A DNA stretch of 42,192 nt, from assembly GCA_023269635.1 (NCBI GenBank), contig JAHFPN010000004.1, forward strand, positions 1 through 42,192. The letters are read 5' to 3'. The notes under the pieces are model-generated. The model saw only the letters and a program-made list of their open reading frames with translations. It was not told the origin of the DNA and ran no database searches. How positions within the stretch are numbered: the first letter of the stretch is position 1; every line of letters starts with the position of its first letter. A program made the translations under genes and the position numbers. Shown in pieces: positions 17,736 to 24,910 of the stretch. This DNA comes from Hyphomicrobiales bacterium. GTDB taxonomy: Bacteria; Pseudomonadota; Alphaproteobacteria; Rhizobiales; Xanthobacteraceae.

Positions 17736-18462
17736 GGTAGATCTCCTTGGTACGCGGATTGGCCACCACCTCGGCGCGGGTGCCTTCGACCACCACCTCG
17801 CCGAAGTGCATGACGCTGATGCGCTCGGCGAATTCGAGCGCCACGTCCATGTTGTGCTCGATCATGACAATGGTGACGTCGCGCGGGATGGCATTGAGCA
17901 GTTTCTGCACGTCGCCGCGCTCGTCGATGGAGAGCCCGGCGAACGGCTCGTCCAGCAGCAGCAGCTTCGGATTCTGCGCGAGCGCCATCGCGATCTCGAC
18001 CCGGCGGCGCTCGCCGTAGGAAGTATGCGCCATCGGCCGATCGGCGAGATGCAGGAGCCCCACCCGGTCGAGGGCGCGACGGGCGCTTTCCGCCAGATGC
18101 CGCTGGGCGCCAAGACTGACGAACGGGCTCCACCGCAATCGGTCGAGACCCAACAGCGACAACATCACGTTCCGCAACAGCGTATCGCGCGGGAACAGCG
18201 TGATGATCTGATAGGTGCGCGACAGGCCGAGATGGGCGCGGCGCCGGCTCGGAACGCGCGTGAGTTCCCGGTCGAACAGCGTGACCGAGCCGCGGTCGGG
18301 CCGGATTTCGCCGCAGATCAGGTTGAACAGGGTGGTCTTGCCGGCGCCGTTCGGCCCGATGATGAGACGCCGCTCGCCCGGTTCGACGTCGAGATTGACG
18401 TCGCGCGTGACGCGCAGTGCGTCGAACGACTTCTCGAGCCCGCGGCTGACGAGAGCGCTCAT
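17725..18462 (-). CDS. livG: Branched-chain amino-acid-type ABC transporter, ATP-binding protein LivG
   Basis: A 245-residue ATPase that pairs with LivF. Walker A is GPNGAGKTT, the signature is the LivG-type SYGERRRVE and Walker B is LLLLDEP followed by FAGLS. The start is ATG 18462, inside the ATGA overlap with the livM stop, which fixes the start although the frame is open further upstream. The C-terminus has the family EVVVEGTRAEVVANP segment. The tight overlaps on both sides show one translationally coupled operon. Confidence 0.93.
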   Translation of the reverse strand: MSALVSRGLEKSFDALRVTRDVNLDVEPGERRLIIGPNGAGKTTLFNLICGEIRPDRGSVTLFDRELTRVPSRRRAHLGLSRTYQIITLFPRDTLLRNVMLSLLGLDRLRWSPFVSLGAQRHLAESARRALDRVGLLHLADRPMAHTSYGERRRVEIAMALAQNPKLLLLDEPFAGLSIDERGDVQKLLNAIPRDVTIVMIEHNMDVALEFAERISVMHFGEVVVEGTRAEVVANPRTKEIYLGE

Positions 18463-19436
18463 CGGCCGCCGTCCCCGCCGGCCGGCACGGCCTTGCCGGC
18501 GAGCGAACGCATGGCCCAGCGCAGCAGCCGCACCGTGCCCGGCACCAGCCCCTCGGGCATGAAGATGACGATGGCGACGAAGATCGCGCCCAGGAGAAAA
18601 TTCCACCGTTCGATGTAGGCGCTGGCTACGTTCTTCATGACGACCACGAGCGCGGCGCCCACGATCGGCCCCATCAGCGTGCCGGTACCGCCCGCGATCA
18701 CCATCAACACCACTTCCGCGGAAGCGGTGAGCGACAACGACTGCGGGCTGATGAACTGGTTGTAGTAGACGAACAGAATGCCGGCGATGCCGCTCAAGAG
18801 CCCGGAGAACATGCAGGCATAGAAGCGGATCATCCAGACATTGTAGCCGAGCGCGGTCATGCGCCGCGGCTGGTCGCGCGTGCCGGCGAGGCTCGCGCCG
18901 AACGGCGAATTGGCGAACACCGCCATTGCCAGCACGCCGAGCAGGAACGTCAGCAGCGTCGCGTAGTAGAAGGCGGTTGCGGTTTCGAGCGAAAATCCGA
19001 ACGGCGCCGGGCGCGACGCCACCGTGAGGCCGTTGTCGCCGTTGGTGACGCCGATCCAGCGATAGGCCAATCCCCACAGGATCTGCCCGAGCGCCAGCGT
19101 GATCATCAGGAAGCCGATGCCGGTGGTGCGCAACGAAAGCGCGGCAAAGACCGCGGTGCCGAGCAACGTCACCGCGAGCCCGACCAGGATCGCGGCCAAG
19201 TGGCCCGCTCCGGCCGCCAGCGAAACGGCGACCGCGTAACAGGCGATGCCGAACAGCCCGGCATGGCCGAGCGAAACCAGCCCGCCATAGCCCGCGAGCA
19301 CGTTGATGCCGAGCGCGAACACGGCGTAGATCAGAATTTGGCTCGAGACGTTGACGTAATAGGTGCCCGGCATCCAGGCCGGCAGCGCCGCAAGCGCCAC
19401 CAGCGCAAGCACGAGGCCGAGCCAGCGGCCGGTCAT
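18459..19436 (-). CDS. livM: Branched-chain amino-acid-type ABC transporter permease LivM
   Basis: A 325-residue inner-membrane permease with eight to ten hydrophobic segments. The family hallmarks are GYGGLVSLGHAGLFGIACYA in the first third and VIAGGTGTLMGPIVGA in the last third. It overlaps livG by 4 bp (ATGA) and livH by 4 bp (ATGA at 19433-19436). It forms the channel together with LivH. Confidence 0.93.
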   Translation of the reverse strand: MTGRWLGLVLALVALAALPAWMPGTYYVNVSSQILIYAVFALGINVLAGYGGLVSLGHAGLFGIACYAVAVSLAAGAGHLAAILVGLAVTLLGTAVFAALSLRTTGIGFLMITLALGQILWGLAYRWIGVTNGDNGLTVASRPAPFGFSLETATAFYYATLLTFLLGVLAMAVFANSPFGASLAGTRDQPRRMTALGYNVWMIRFYACMFSGLLSGIAGILFVYYNQFISPQSLSLTASAEVVLMVIAGGTGTLMGPIVGAALVVVMKNVASAYIERWNFLLGAIFVAIVIFMPEGLVPGTVRLLRWAMRSLAGKAVPAGGDGGR

Positions 19437-20296
19437 GGCACGTGCCTGCCGAACAGCCCCTGCGGCCGCAGCAAGAGCATCAGCAGCATGGGCAGGAACA
19501 GCACGAAGTAGGCGAGCTCGGGCAACAGCGCCTGGCCGAAATTATAGATGAACCCGACGATGAAGCTGCCGAGGAACGAGCCGAGCAGGCTCCCGGTGCC
19601 GCCGAGAATCACGATGACGAGCGCCAGCGGCAGCATATCGAAATCGAGGCCGGGATAGACCGAAAGGATCGGCGCCCCGATCACGCCCGCGAAGCCCGCG
19701 AGCGCGGCTCCTAAGCAAAACACCACGGTGAACAGCCGCGAGACGCGGATGCCGACGACGCGCGCCATTTCCGGGTCGTCGACGCCGGCGCGGATCATGG
19801 CGCCGAGCCGCGTGCGCTCCAGGAGCAGCCACAGCACCACCGCGATCGCGACCGCGATCAGGATGACCGCCAGCCGATAGACCGGAAACACTACCCCGAG
19901 CAGATTGGTGGTGCCCACCAGCCACTGCGGCGTCTCGACCGCGATCGGATCGCCGGTCCACACCATCAGGCAGACGTCGGCGATCATGAAGGCGATGCCG
20001 AGCGTGACCAGCACCTGCGCCTGCTGCTGGCCGGCGAGCTGGCGCAACAGGAAGCGTTCGACGATGCCGCCGAACAAGGCGACCAGGAGCGCGCTTAAAG
20101 TAGCGGCCAGCCAAAAGTCGAGCTTGAACCAGATGACGAAGGTCGCCCCGAGATAGGCGCCGAGCATGAACAACGATCCATGCGTCAGGTTCGGGATGCG
20201 CATCAGCCCGAAGATCAGGGAGAATCCCGCCGACAGCAGGAACAGAAGGCCGCCCAGCGTGACGCTGTTGATGGCCAGAACCACGGTCAGGTTCAT
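19433..20296 (-). CDS. livH: Branched-chain amino-acid-type ABC transporter permease LivH
   Basis: A 287-residue permease with about eight membrane segments and the LivH landmarks GLMRIPNLTHGSLFMLGAY and VVILGGTGSLLGSF. The ATG at 20296 (MNLTVVLAINS) starts directly at the first membrane helix. A frame-open ATG at 20362 would add an unlikely polar leader. It is the first gene of livHMGF. The expected periplasmic binding-protein gene is missing from the operon; only a short 3' remnant lies upstream. Confidence 0.92.
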   Translation of the reverse strand: MNLTVVLAINSVTLGGLLFLLSAGFSLIFGLMRIPNLTHGSLFMLGAYLGATFVIWFKLDFWLAATLSALLVALFGGIVERFLLRQLAGQQQAQVLVTLGIAFMIADVCLMVWTGDPIAVETPQWLVGTTNLLGVVFPVYRLAVILIAVAIAVVLWLLLERTRLGAMIRAGVDDPEMARVVGIRVSRLFTVVFCLGAALAGFAGVIGAPILSVYPGLDFDMLPLALVIVILGGTGSLLGSFLGSFIVGFIYNFGQALLPELAYFVLFLPMLLMLLLRPQGLFGRHVP

Positions 20297-20444
20297 GGCC
20301 CGTGTCTTCTCGCTCCAGGTTGGCGGAGCCGGGTCACGGATATTCCCCCCTCGGTGCTGCAAGATCGGCCACCGGCGGCCTTGGCGCCGGCGGCTCCCAT
20401 GATCGCAAACGTGATCCGCTTTGTCTTCGCCCCCGGTCTTGCCC

Positions 20445-20597
20445 TCAGCCCTTCAACGGCGGGTAATCGCGCGAATAGACCGGCTGCTGCAAGAACCATT
20501 TCGGATCATAGGTCCAGAACTGACTGACCTTGGGCTCTTGCCGATTGCCGGCGTTCTTGTTGGCGCCCGTGAGCGAGGGCCGGCTGATCGGGTCCGC
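20445..20597 (-). pseudogene. 3' remnant of a possible periplasmic substrate-binding protein gene
   Basis: The last 50 codons before a TGA at 20445 read as genuine protein (for example TGANKNAGNRQEPKVSQFW and DPKWFLQQPVYSRDY). The tail looks like that of extracytoplasmic binding proteins of liv-type ABC systems. No start codon or signal peptide lies upstream, and a TGA closes this frame roughly 70 bp further on. A neighbouring frame just upstream reads TVAFKGQNAQRLVQ, which could be the preceding part joined by a frameshift. Its position 148 bp before livH suggests it was the operon's binding-protein gene, truncated by deletion. The homology is by eye and should be treated as tentative. Confidence 0.45.
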
Positions 20598-20820
20598 AAC
20601 TGAACCAATCGTTGCGCGTTCTGGCCCTTGAACGCAACCGTCCCTGCGCCCGCGCCGATTGGCGGGCGATCATGCCGGCGATCGCGGAAGATCATTCTAA
20701 TCCGGGAGCATTTCGCCATGCCGGCACGGCATGGCGGCATTGGGCGGGCCCCCGTTGTCGGCGGGCTCGCGGCGTGGCACTCGTCATCGCGCCGCGCGCC
20801 GGGCCGGCGGGGAAGCGACA

Positions 20821-22098
20821 ATGAGCGTCGAGTTAGCCGGACCAGGCGGGCGCGCGGGCATCGGCGTCATGACCGCGGTCGCGCTGGTGGGATCGCTTTG
20901 CGCGATCCACACCATGAGCCAATTCCTGCGCACCTCGATCGGGGTGATCGCGCCGGATCTCGCCCGCGAGGTCGGCTTGAGCGCCGCCGGGATCGGGCTG
21001 CTCGCCAGCGCCTTCTTCATGAGCTTTGCCGCCGCGCAGGTGCCGCTCGGCGTCGCCATCGACCGTTTCGGTCCGCGGCTGGTGCTCGCGATTTCGAGCG
21101 CGGTCGCGGTGATCGGCACGCTGGTATTCGCGACCGCAGCGTCGGCCGAGCTTCTGCTCCTCGGCCGCATCCTCACGGGCATCGGCTGCTCGAGCTTCTT
21201 CATCGCGCCGCTCACCATCTACTCGCGCTGGTTCGCGCCCGAGCGCTTCTCCACCGTGGTCGGCATCCAGCTCGGGGTTTCGAGCATCGGGACGCTCGCC
21301 GCCACCGCGCCGCTCGCCTTCGCCGCCGCCGCGTTCGGCTGGCGGGCGAGCTATCTCGCGGCCGCCGTCATCACCGCGCTGATCGGGTTCATGGTGTTCG
21401 TGATCGCGCGCGATTATCCGCCCGGCACGGTTCCGCCGGTGCGGCACGAGAGTCTCGCCGAGAGCCTGCGCGGGCTCGCGGTGGTCGCGCGCACGCCCTC
21501 GGTGCCGCGTCTGTTCGCCATGCATTTCTCCGGCTATTCGATCCTGGTGACCGTGCTCGGTCTGTGGGGCGGGCCCTATCTCGCGCACGTCTACGGCTAC
21601 GACCTCGAGCGCCGCGGCGAGCTTCTGTTCGTGCTCGCGGTCGCGAGCCTGCTCGGAAGTTTTGCCTGGGGTCCGATGGACCGGCTGTTTTCGAGCTACA
21701 AGCGGCCGGTGATCGCGGGCGCCGTAGTGACGATGCTGCTGCTGGTCTGGCTCGCCTATGTCGGCCGGCCCGGCGTCGGAACGCTGACGGTCTGGTTCGT
21801 CGCCTTCGGGATTTCCACCGCCTTTACGCCGCTCTTGACCGCGCACGGCCGCTCGCTGTTCCCGCCCGAATATGTCGGCCGCGGGCTGACGCTGCTCAAT
21901 CTCGGCACCATGAGCGGCGTGTTCGTGGTTCAGTTCGCGACCGGTCTCGTGGTCGACCTGTTCCCGGCCAAGGACGGCGTCTATCCGCTCGACGCCTATC
22001 GCGCGGCGTTCGCGGTGGAGGCGCTGGTGCTCGCGGTTTCGACGGCGATCTATCTCAAGGCGCGCGACCCGGCCCACGAGCAGGCACTTCCGGCCTAA
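20821..22098 (+). CDS. Major facilitator superfamily transporter
   Basis: A 425-residue inner-membrane carrier with about twelve hydrophobic helices. The MFS motif between helices 2 and 3 is seen as GVAIDRFGPRLVL, and helix 1 carries SQFLRTSIGVIAPDL, a pattern of the MFS_1 subgroup related to NarK/oxalate-formate-type carriers. The ATG at 20821 is preceded by GGGGAAG; the frame is open further upstream but that part is charged and unlike a membrane protein. The substrate is unknown. The gene lies next to the truncated binding-protein remnant, on the opposite strand from liv. Confidence 0.85.
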   Translation: MSVELAGPGGRAGIGVMTAVALVGSLCAIHTMSQFLRTSIGVIAPDLAREVGLSAAGIGLLASAFFMSFAAAQVPLGVAIDRFGPRLVLAISSAVAVIGTLVFATAASAELLLLGRILTGIGCSSFFIAPLTIYSRWFAPERFSTVVGIQLGVSSIGTLAATAPLAFAAAAFGWRASYLAAAVITALIGFMVFVIARDYPPGTVPPVRHESLAESLRGLAVVARTPSVPRLFAMHFSGYSILVTVLGLWGGPYLAHVYGYDLERRGELLFVLAVASLLGSFAWGPMDRLFSSYKRPVIAGAVVTMLLLVWLAYVGRPGVGTLTVWFVAFGISTAFTPLLTAHGRSLFPPEYVGRGLTLLNLGTMSGVFVVQFATGLVVDLFPAKDGVYPLDAYRAAFAVEALVLAVSTAIYLKARDPAHEQALPA

Positions 22099-22139
22099 GG
22101 GCTATTCGTCATCGCCGCGGACAATTTGGTATTGCTGCT

Positions 22140-22185
22140 ATGCGATTTTCGCATGGCTATTTGCTTGCTCATATTGCGTTGCAAT
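22140..22185. promoter_or_regulatory. Two palindromes in the AT-rich region upstream of the sRNA
   Basis: ATGCGA-TTT-TCGCAT (22140-22154) and ATTGC-GTT-GCAAT (22173-22185) are perfect inverted repeats in a stretch that is clearly lower in GC than its surroundings and full of TTGC words. CATATTG followed by TTGCA is also repeated directly (22170 and 22188). TTGC-N3-GCAA resembles the TGC-rich CTGC-N3/4-GCAG sites known for the polyhydroxybutyrate regulator PhaR. That link is inference. Confidence 0.4.
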
Positions 22186-22220
22186 GACATATTGTTGCAC
22201 TGCGATAGCGCGATGGCGTC

Positions 22221-22297
22221 GCGTTATCGCCGCCCTCCTTGGGCGTTTCCTCCCTAGACTTGGGCCGCTTGCTCCCGCAAGCGGCCCCTTTTCTTTT
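22221..22297 (+). ncRNA. mmgR: Small RNA of the alpha-r8/MmgR (suhB-motif) type
   Basis: The segment folds as two hairpins with a single-stranded TTTCCTCCCT (22246-22255) between them. The first stem is CGCCC-TCCTT-GGGCG (22231-22245). The second is an 11-bp stem (22262-22287) with a T-rich tail. The length of about 77 nt, the two-hairpin layout and the UUUCCUCCCU linker match MmgR of Sinorhizobium meliloti, a trans-acting sRNA that limits polyhydroxybutyrate granule and phasin accumulation. The 5' end is estimated from the family length, not from a promoter. I believe the Rfam family is RF00519, to be verified. Confidence 0.75.
22262..22297 (+). terminator. Rho-independent terminator of the MmgR-like sRNA
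   Basis: GGGCCGCTTGC (22262-22272) pairs perfectly with GCAAGCGGCCC (22277-22287) around a TCCC loop, followed by CTTTTCTTTT. It may also stop transcripts of the upstream MFS gene. Confidence 0.88.
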
Positions 22298-22313
22298 CGG
22301 CAGACCGGCTGAC

Positions 22314-23204
22314 CTATTCCGCCGCGTCGCGCATGGGCGCGATGCCCGCGGCGGTCACCGAAGCGAGCTTCCCCACCACCCGCGCGAGGTCGAGGCGCAC
22401 GCGCTCGAAGCGTGCGGTCCGCGCGTAAGAGCGCTCGTCCATGTAGAGCGCGCGGTTGATCTCGACCTGGACCGCGTGAAAACGCGCGGCCGGATCGCCG
22501 TAGTGCTCGGTGATGAAGCCGCCGGCATAGGGCTTGTTGCGCGCCACCGCGTAGCCGAGATCGCGCAGCGTCTCCTCGACGACGTCGCTGACCAGCGGCG
22601 CGCAGCTGGTGCCGTAGCGGTCGCCGAGCACGAAGTCGGCCCGCGGCCGCTCGTCGCGGCTGCTCGCGTTCGAGGGCATGGAGTGGCAGTCCACCAGCAC
22701 GGCGTGGCCATAGGCCTTCTGCGCATCCAAGAGCACCCGGCGCAGCGTGCGGTGATAGGGCTTGTAGTAGAGCTCGATTCTGCGCAGCGCCTCGTCCACC
22801 GGGAGCCGGCGATCATAGATCTCGCGCGAGTCACCGACCACGCGGGCGATGGTGCCGAGCCCGCCCGCGACCCGGAGCGAGCGCGTATTGGCGAAATTCG
22901 GCAGCCGGCCGTCGAACATGCGCGGGTCGAGTTCGTAGGGCTCCCGGTTCACGTCCAGGAACGCGCGCGGGAAATGCGCCCGCATCAAGGGCACCCCGAG
23001 CCGCACCGCGTCCGCGAACAGCTCGTCCACGAACGTGTCCTCGGAGCGGCGGAGCGTCGGCAGGTCCAGGCGCGTCATCGCCAGGAAATTCGCCGGGTAG
23101 GAGCGCCCGCTGTGCGGCGAGTTGCAGACCACCGGGCCCGCAAGCGCGGCCGGCTCCAGCACCTCGAAGGCGGGTACGAACTCGTCGACGATCTCGGCGC
23201 TCAT
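22314..23204 (-). CDS. N-formylglutamate amidohydrolase family protein (copy 1)
   Basis: A 296-residue FGase-family zinc hydrolase. Conserved stretches are VVCNSPHSGRSYP near the N-terminus, FLDVNREPYELDP, VLVDCHSMPS in the centre and VQVEINRALYMDE near the C-terminus. Characterised members hydrolyse N-formyl-glutamate to formate and glutamate in histidine breakdown (HutG-type), but many homologues outside hut clusters act on unknown formyl or acyl amino acids. No hut genes are nearby. The start ATG 23204 (MSAEIVDEF) is chosen because the upstream open frame is Arg/Pro-rich non-conserved sequence. A second family member lies at 28365. Confidence 0.85.
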   Translation of the reverse strand: MSAEIVDEFVPAFEVLEPAALAGPVVCNSPHSGRSYPANFLAMTRLDLPTLRRSEDTFVDELFADAVRLGVPLMRAHFPRAFLDVNREPYELDPRMFDGRLPNFANTRSLRVAGGLGTIARVVGDSREIYDRRLPVDEALRRIELYYKPYHRTLRRVLLDAQKAYGHAVLVDCHSMPSNASSRDERPRADFVLGDRYGTSCAPLVSDVVEETLRDLGYAVARNKPYAGGFITEHYGDPAARFHAVQVEINRALYMDERSYARTARFERVRLDLARVVGKLASVTAAGIAPMRDAAE

Positions 23205-23432
23205 GGTCGTGTTCGGCGGCTCAGCCTTGGCTCGCGGCCGGCCCCCGCGGGACCGCCGTCCGGGACGGGGAGGAACCCCCGGAAGCCGCATATTGCAAGG
23301 GTTCGGGGCCGTTTGTGAAGGGCGCCAAAGTGCCAATCCGCCTTCACCGGCCGTTTACCGGGGCCGGTGCAAATGAGGGCCGGGCAGAGGGGGTCGGGAG
23401 CTGCCGCCGGGCGTGGGGGGAGTATCGCGTCG

Positions 23433-23795
23433 ATGCCGAAAATTCTGCTCGCCGAAGACGACGGCGACATGCGTCATTTCCTCGAGCGGGCGCTCGCCAA
23501 TGCCGGCTACCAGGTGGTCGCCTTCGACAACGGCCGTTCCGCCTATCAGCGCCTGCGCGAGGAGCCGTTCGAGCTCCTGCTCACCGACATCGTGATGCCG
23601 GAGATGGACGGCATCGAGCTCGCGCGCAAGGCGACCGAGCTCGATCCCGATCTCAAGGTCATGTTCATCACCGGCTTCGCCGCGGTGGCGCTGAACCCGG
23701 ACAACAAGACGCCGAAGGACGCCAAGGTCCTGTCCAAGCCCTTCCACCTGCGCGATCTCGTGAATGAAGTGGAACGGCTGCTCAAAGCCGCTTGA
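23433..23795 (+). CDS. cpdR: Single-domain response regulator CpdR
   Basis: A 120-residue receiver domain without an output domain. The acidic pocket is AEDDGD near the N-terminus, the phospho-acceptor is Asp52 in LLTDIVMPEMDG, and the conserved Thr and Lys lie in MFITGFAAV and VLSKPFHLR. The sequence matches CpdR almost throughout. When unphosphorylated, CpdR brings ClpXP to the pole and primes it for cell-cycle substrates. The CckA-ChpT relay controls its phosphorylation. The ATG at 23433 follows a GGGGGGAG site; a 22-codon upstream extension is not conserved. Confidence 0.93.
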   Translation: MPKILLAEDDGDMRHFLERALANAGYQVVAFDNGRSAYQRLREEPFELLLTDIVMPEMDGIELARKATELDPDLKVMFITGFAAVALNPDNKTPKDAKVLSKPFHLRDLVNEVERLLKAA

Positions 23796-23806
23796 CCCGC
23801 CGCGCC

Positions 23807-23835
23807 TTGCGGCCACGCGATCGAGCCGATATAGA
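23807..23835 (+). promoter_or_regulatory. Housekeeping promoter of tRNA-Val
   Basis: TTGCGG (23807-23812), a 17-bp spacer and TATAGA (23830-23835) fit the sigma-70 consensus. The tRNA begins 28 bp after the -10 box. Confidence 0.5.
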
Positions 23836-23863
23836 AATTTCCGCGTGAGAAGTCCGCGCGGAT

Positions 23864-23938
23864 GGGCGCGTAGCTCAGCGGGAGAGCACTACCTTGACAT
23901 GGTAGGGGTCACAGGTTCGATCCCTGTCGCGCCCACCA
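23864..23938 (+). tRNA. tRNA-Val (anticodon GAC)
   Basis: A full cloverleaf can be drawn. The acceptor arms are GGGCGCG (23864-23870) and CGCGCCC (23928-23934), followed by A and an encoded CCA. The anticodon stem CTACC/GGTAG encloses TTGACAT with anticodon GAC. The T-arm contains GGTTCGATCC. Confidence 0.98.
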
Positions 23939-23957
23939 TTCGACGCAAGCTGCTGAA

Positions 23958-23986
23958 TTGACACGCTTGCGCCCGGCCCCTAAGAC
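23958..23986 (+). promoter_or_regulatory. Probable promoter of rpmJ
   Basis: A perfect -35 hexamer TTGACA (23958-23963) is followed after 17 bp by TAAGAC (23981-23986), a partial match to the -10 box. It lies between the tRNA and rpmJ. Confidence 0.45.
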
Positions 23987-24010
23987 CGCCCCTGAAGTCG
24001 GAACCGCACC

Positions 24011-24136
24011 ATGAAAATCCGCAATTCGCTCCGCTCGCTGCGCGGCCGCCATCGCGACAATCGCCTAGTGCGGCGCAAGGGGCGCGTCTACGTCATCAAC
24101 AAGACCCACCGCCGCTACAAGGCGCGTCAGGGCTGA
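24011..24136 (+). CDS. rpmJ: 50S ribosomal protein L36
   Basis: A 41-residue, strongly basic protein beginning [17 protein letters not shown] and ending [13 protein letters not shown]. This is the longer L36 form found in alphaproteobacteria (YkgO type). The usual zinc-binding cysteines are absent, which marks the C-minus paralogue class that does not need zinc. A housekeeping-type promoter lies upstream. Confidence 0.95.
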   Translation: MKIRNSLRSLRGRHRDNRLVRRKGRVYVINKTHRRYKARQG

Positions 24137-24207
24137 ACGCCGCTTCCGCGGCCCTTCTTCCGTTCTCCGGCTTTGCCAGCCGCCTCCGGGCGGCCTAGAA
24201 TTGATTG

Positions 24208-24846
24208 ATGCGAAGGCCGCTGCTGTCAGCGCTGATTCTCGCCGCCGCGCTCGCGGCGGGCGGGGCTGCGTTCGCCCAGGCGCCGGCGCCCGCGCCCGAT
24301 CCCGCCCCCGCAACGCCCGAACTCAAGGCCGATCGCCGCCCGCTCCGCGCGCCGCGGACCGATCGCAACGCGCGGCTCGATGCCCTGTTCGAGGTGCTGA
24401 AACGCTCGCCCGACGCCCAGATCGCCAAGACCGTCGAGCAGCGGATCGAGGCGGCCATGCTGCAGTCCGGCAGCGACACCGCCGATCTCTTGATGATCCG
24501 CGCCCGCGCCGCGATCGAGGCGCACGAGACCGGTCTTGCAATCGAGCTCCTCGACGCGGTGATCACGTTCGAGCCGGATTTCACCGAGGCCTGGGCGCGG
24601 CGCGCGAGCCTGCATTACCTGAAGAAGGACCTGGCGAACTCGCTCGCGGATTTGCGCGTGGTGATCGCGCGCGAGCCGCGCCACTTCGGCGCGCTCACCG
24701 GCCTCGGCGTGATCTTGCAGGATCTCGGCGAAGACAAGCGCGCGCTCGAGGCGTTCCGCCGCGCGCTCGAGGTGCATCCCCACCTGCAGGGGGTGCCCGA
24801 GTTCATCAAGAAGCTGACCGACAAGGTCGAGGGGCGGGATATTTGA
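24208..24846 (+). CDS. Secreted or periplasmic tetratricopeptide-repeat protein
   Basis: A 212-residue protein with a signal peptide (SALILAAALAAGGAAFAQ) and a Pro-rich linker. From about residue 55 on come helical TPR-like repeats. The clearest are at about 110-143 (EAWARRASLHYLKKDLANSL) and 146-178 (ALTGLGVILQDLGEDKRALEAFRRALEV). TPRs bind partner proteins; the partner here is unknown. ATG 24208 is preferred over the adjacent in-frame TTG at 24205. The gene converges on pyk across a palindromic repeat. Confidence 0.85.
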   Translation: MRRPLLSALILAAALAAGGAAFAQAPAPAPDPAPATPELKADRRPLRAPRTDRNARLDALFEVLKRSPDAQIAKTVEQRIEAAMLQSGSDTADLLMIRARAAIEAHETGLAIELLDAVITFEPDFTEAWARRASLHYLKKDLANSLADLRVVIAREPRHFGALTGLGVILQDLGEDKRALEAFRRALEVHPHLQGVPEFIKKLTDKVEGRDI

Positions 24847-24856
24847 GCTGAGGGCA

Positions 24857-24899
24857 CGTCATCCTTCGAGGGCCGCTTCGCGGCCGCCTCAGGATGACG
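24857..24899. repeat. REP-like palindromic element between convergent genes
   Basis: CGTCATCCT (24857-24865) and AGGATGACG (24891-24899) pair exactly. Inside, GAGG pairs with CCTC and GCCG with CGGC around CTTCG, forming a long hairpin with small bulges. Near-identical CGTCATCCT...AGGATGACG palindromes are scattered in Bradyrhizobium-type genomes. Here it may act as a two-way terminator for the TPR gene and pyk. Confidence 0.7.
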
Positions 24900-24910
24900 G
24901 CTCTTATTGT

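Noticed and set aside
20453-20821. 122-codon minus-strand frame between livH and the MFS gene
   Set aside because: Mostly Arg/Ser-rich with no motif. Only a short stretch (TVAFKGQNAQRLVQ) may belong to the remnant in the neighbouring frame, so it is not called as a gene.
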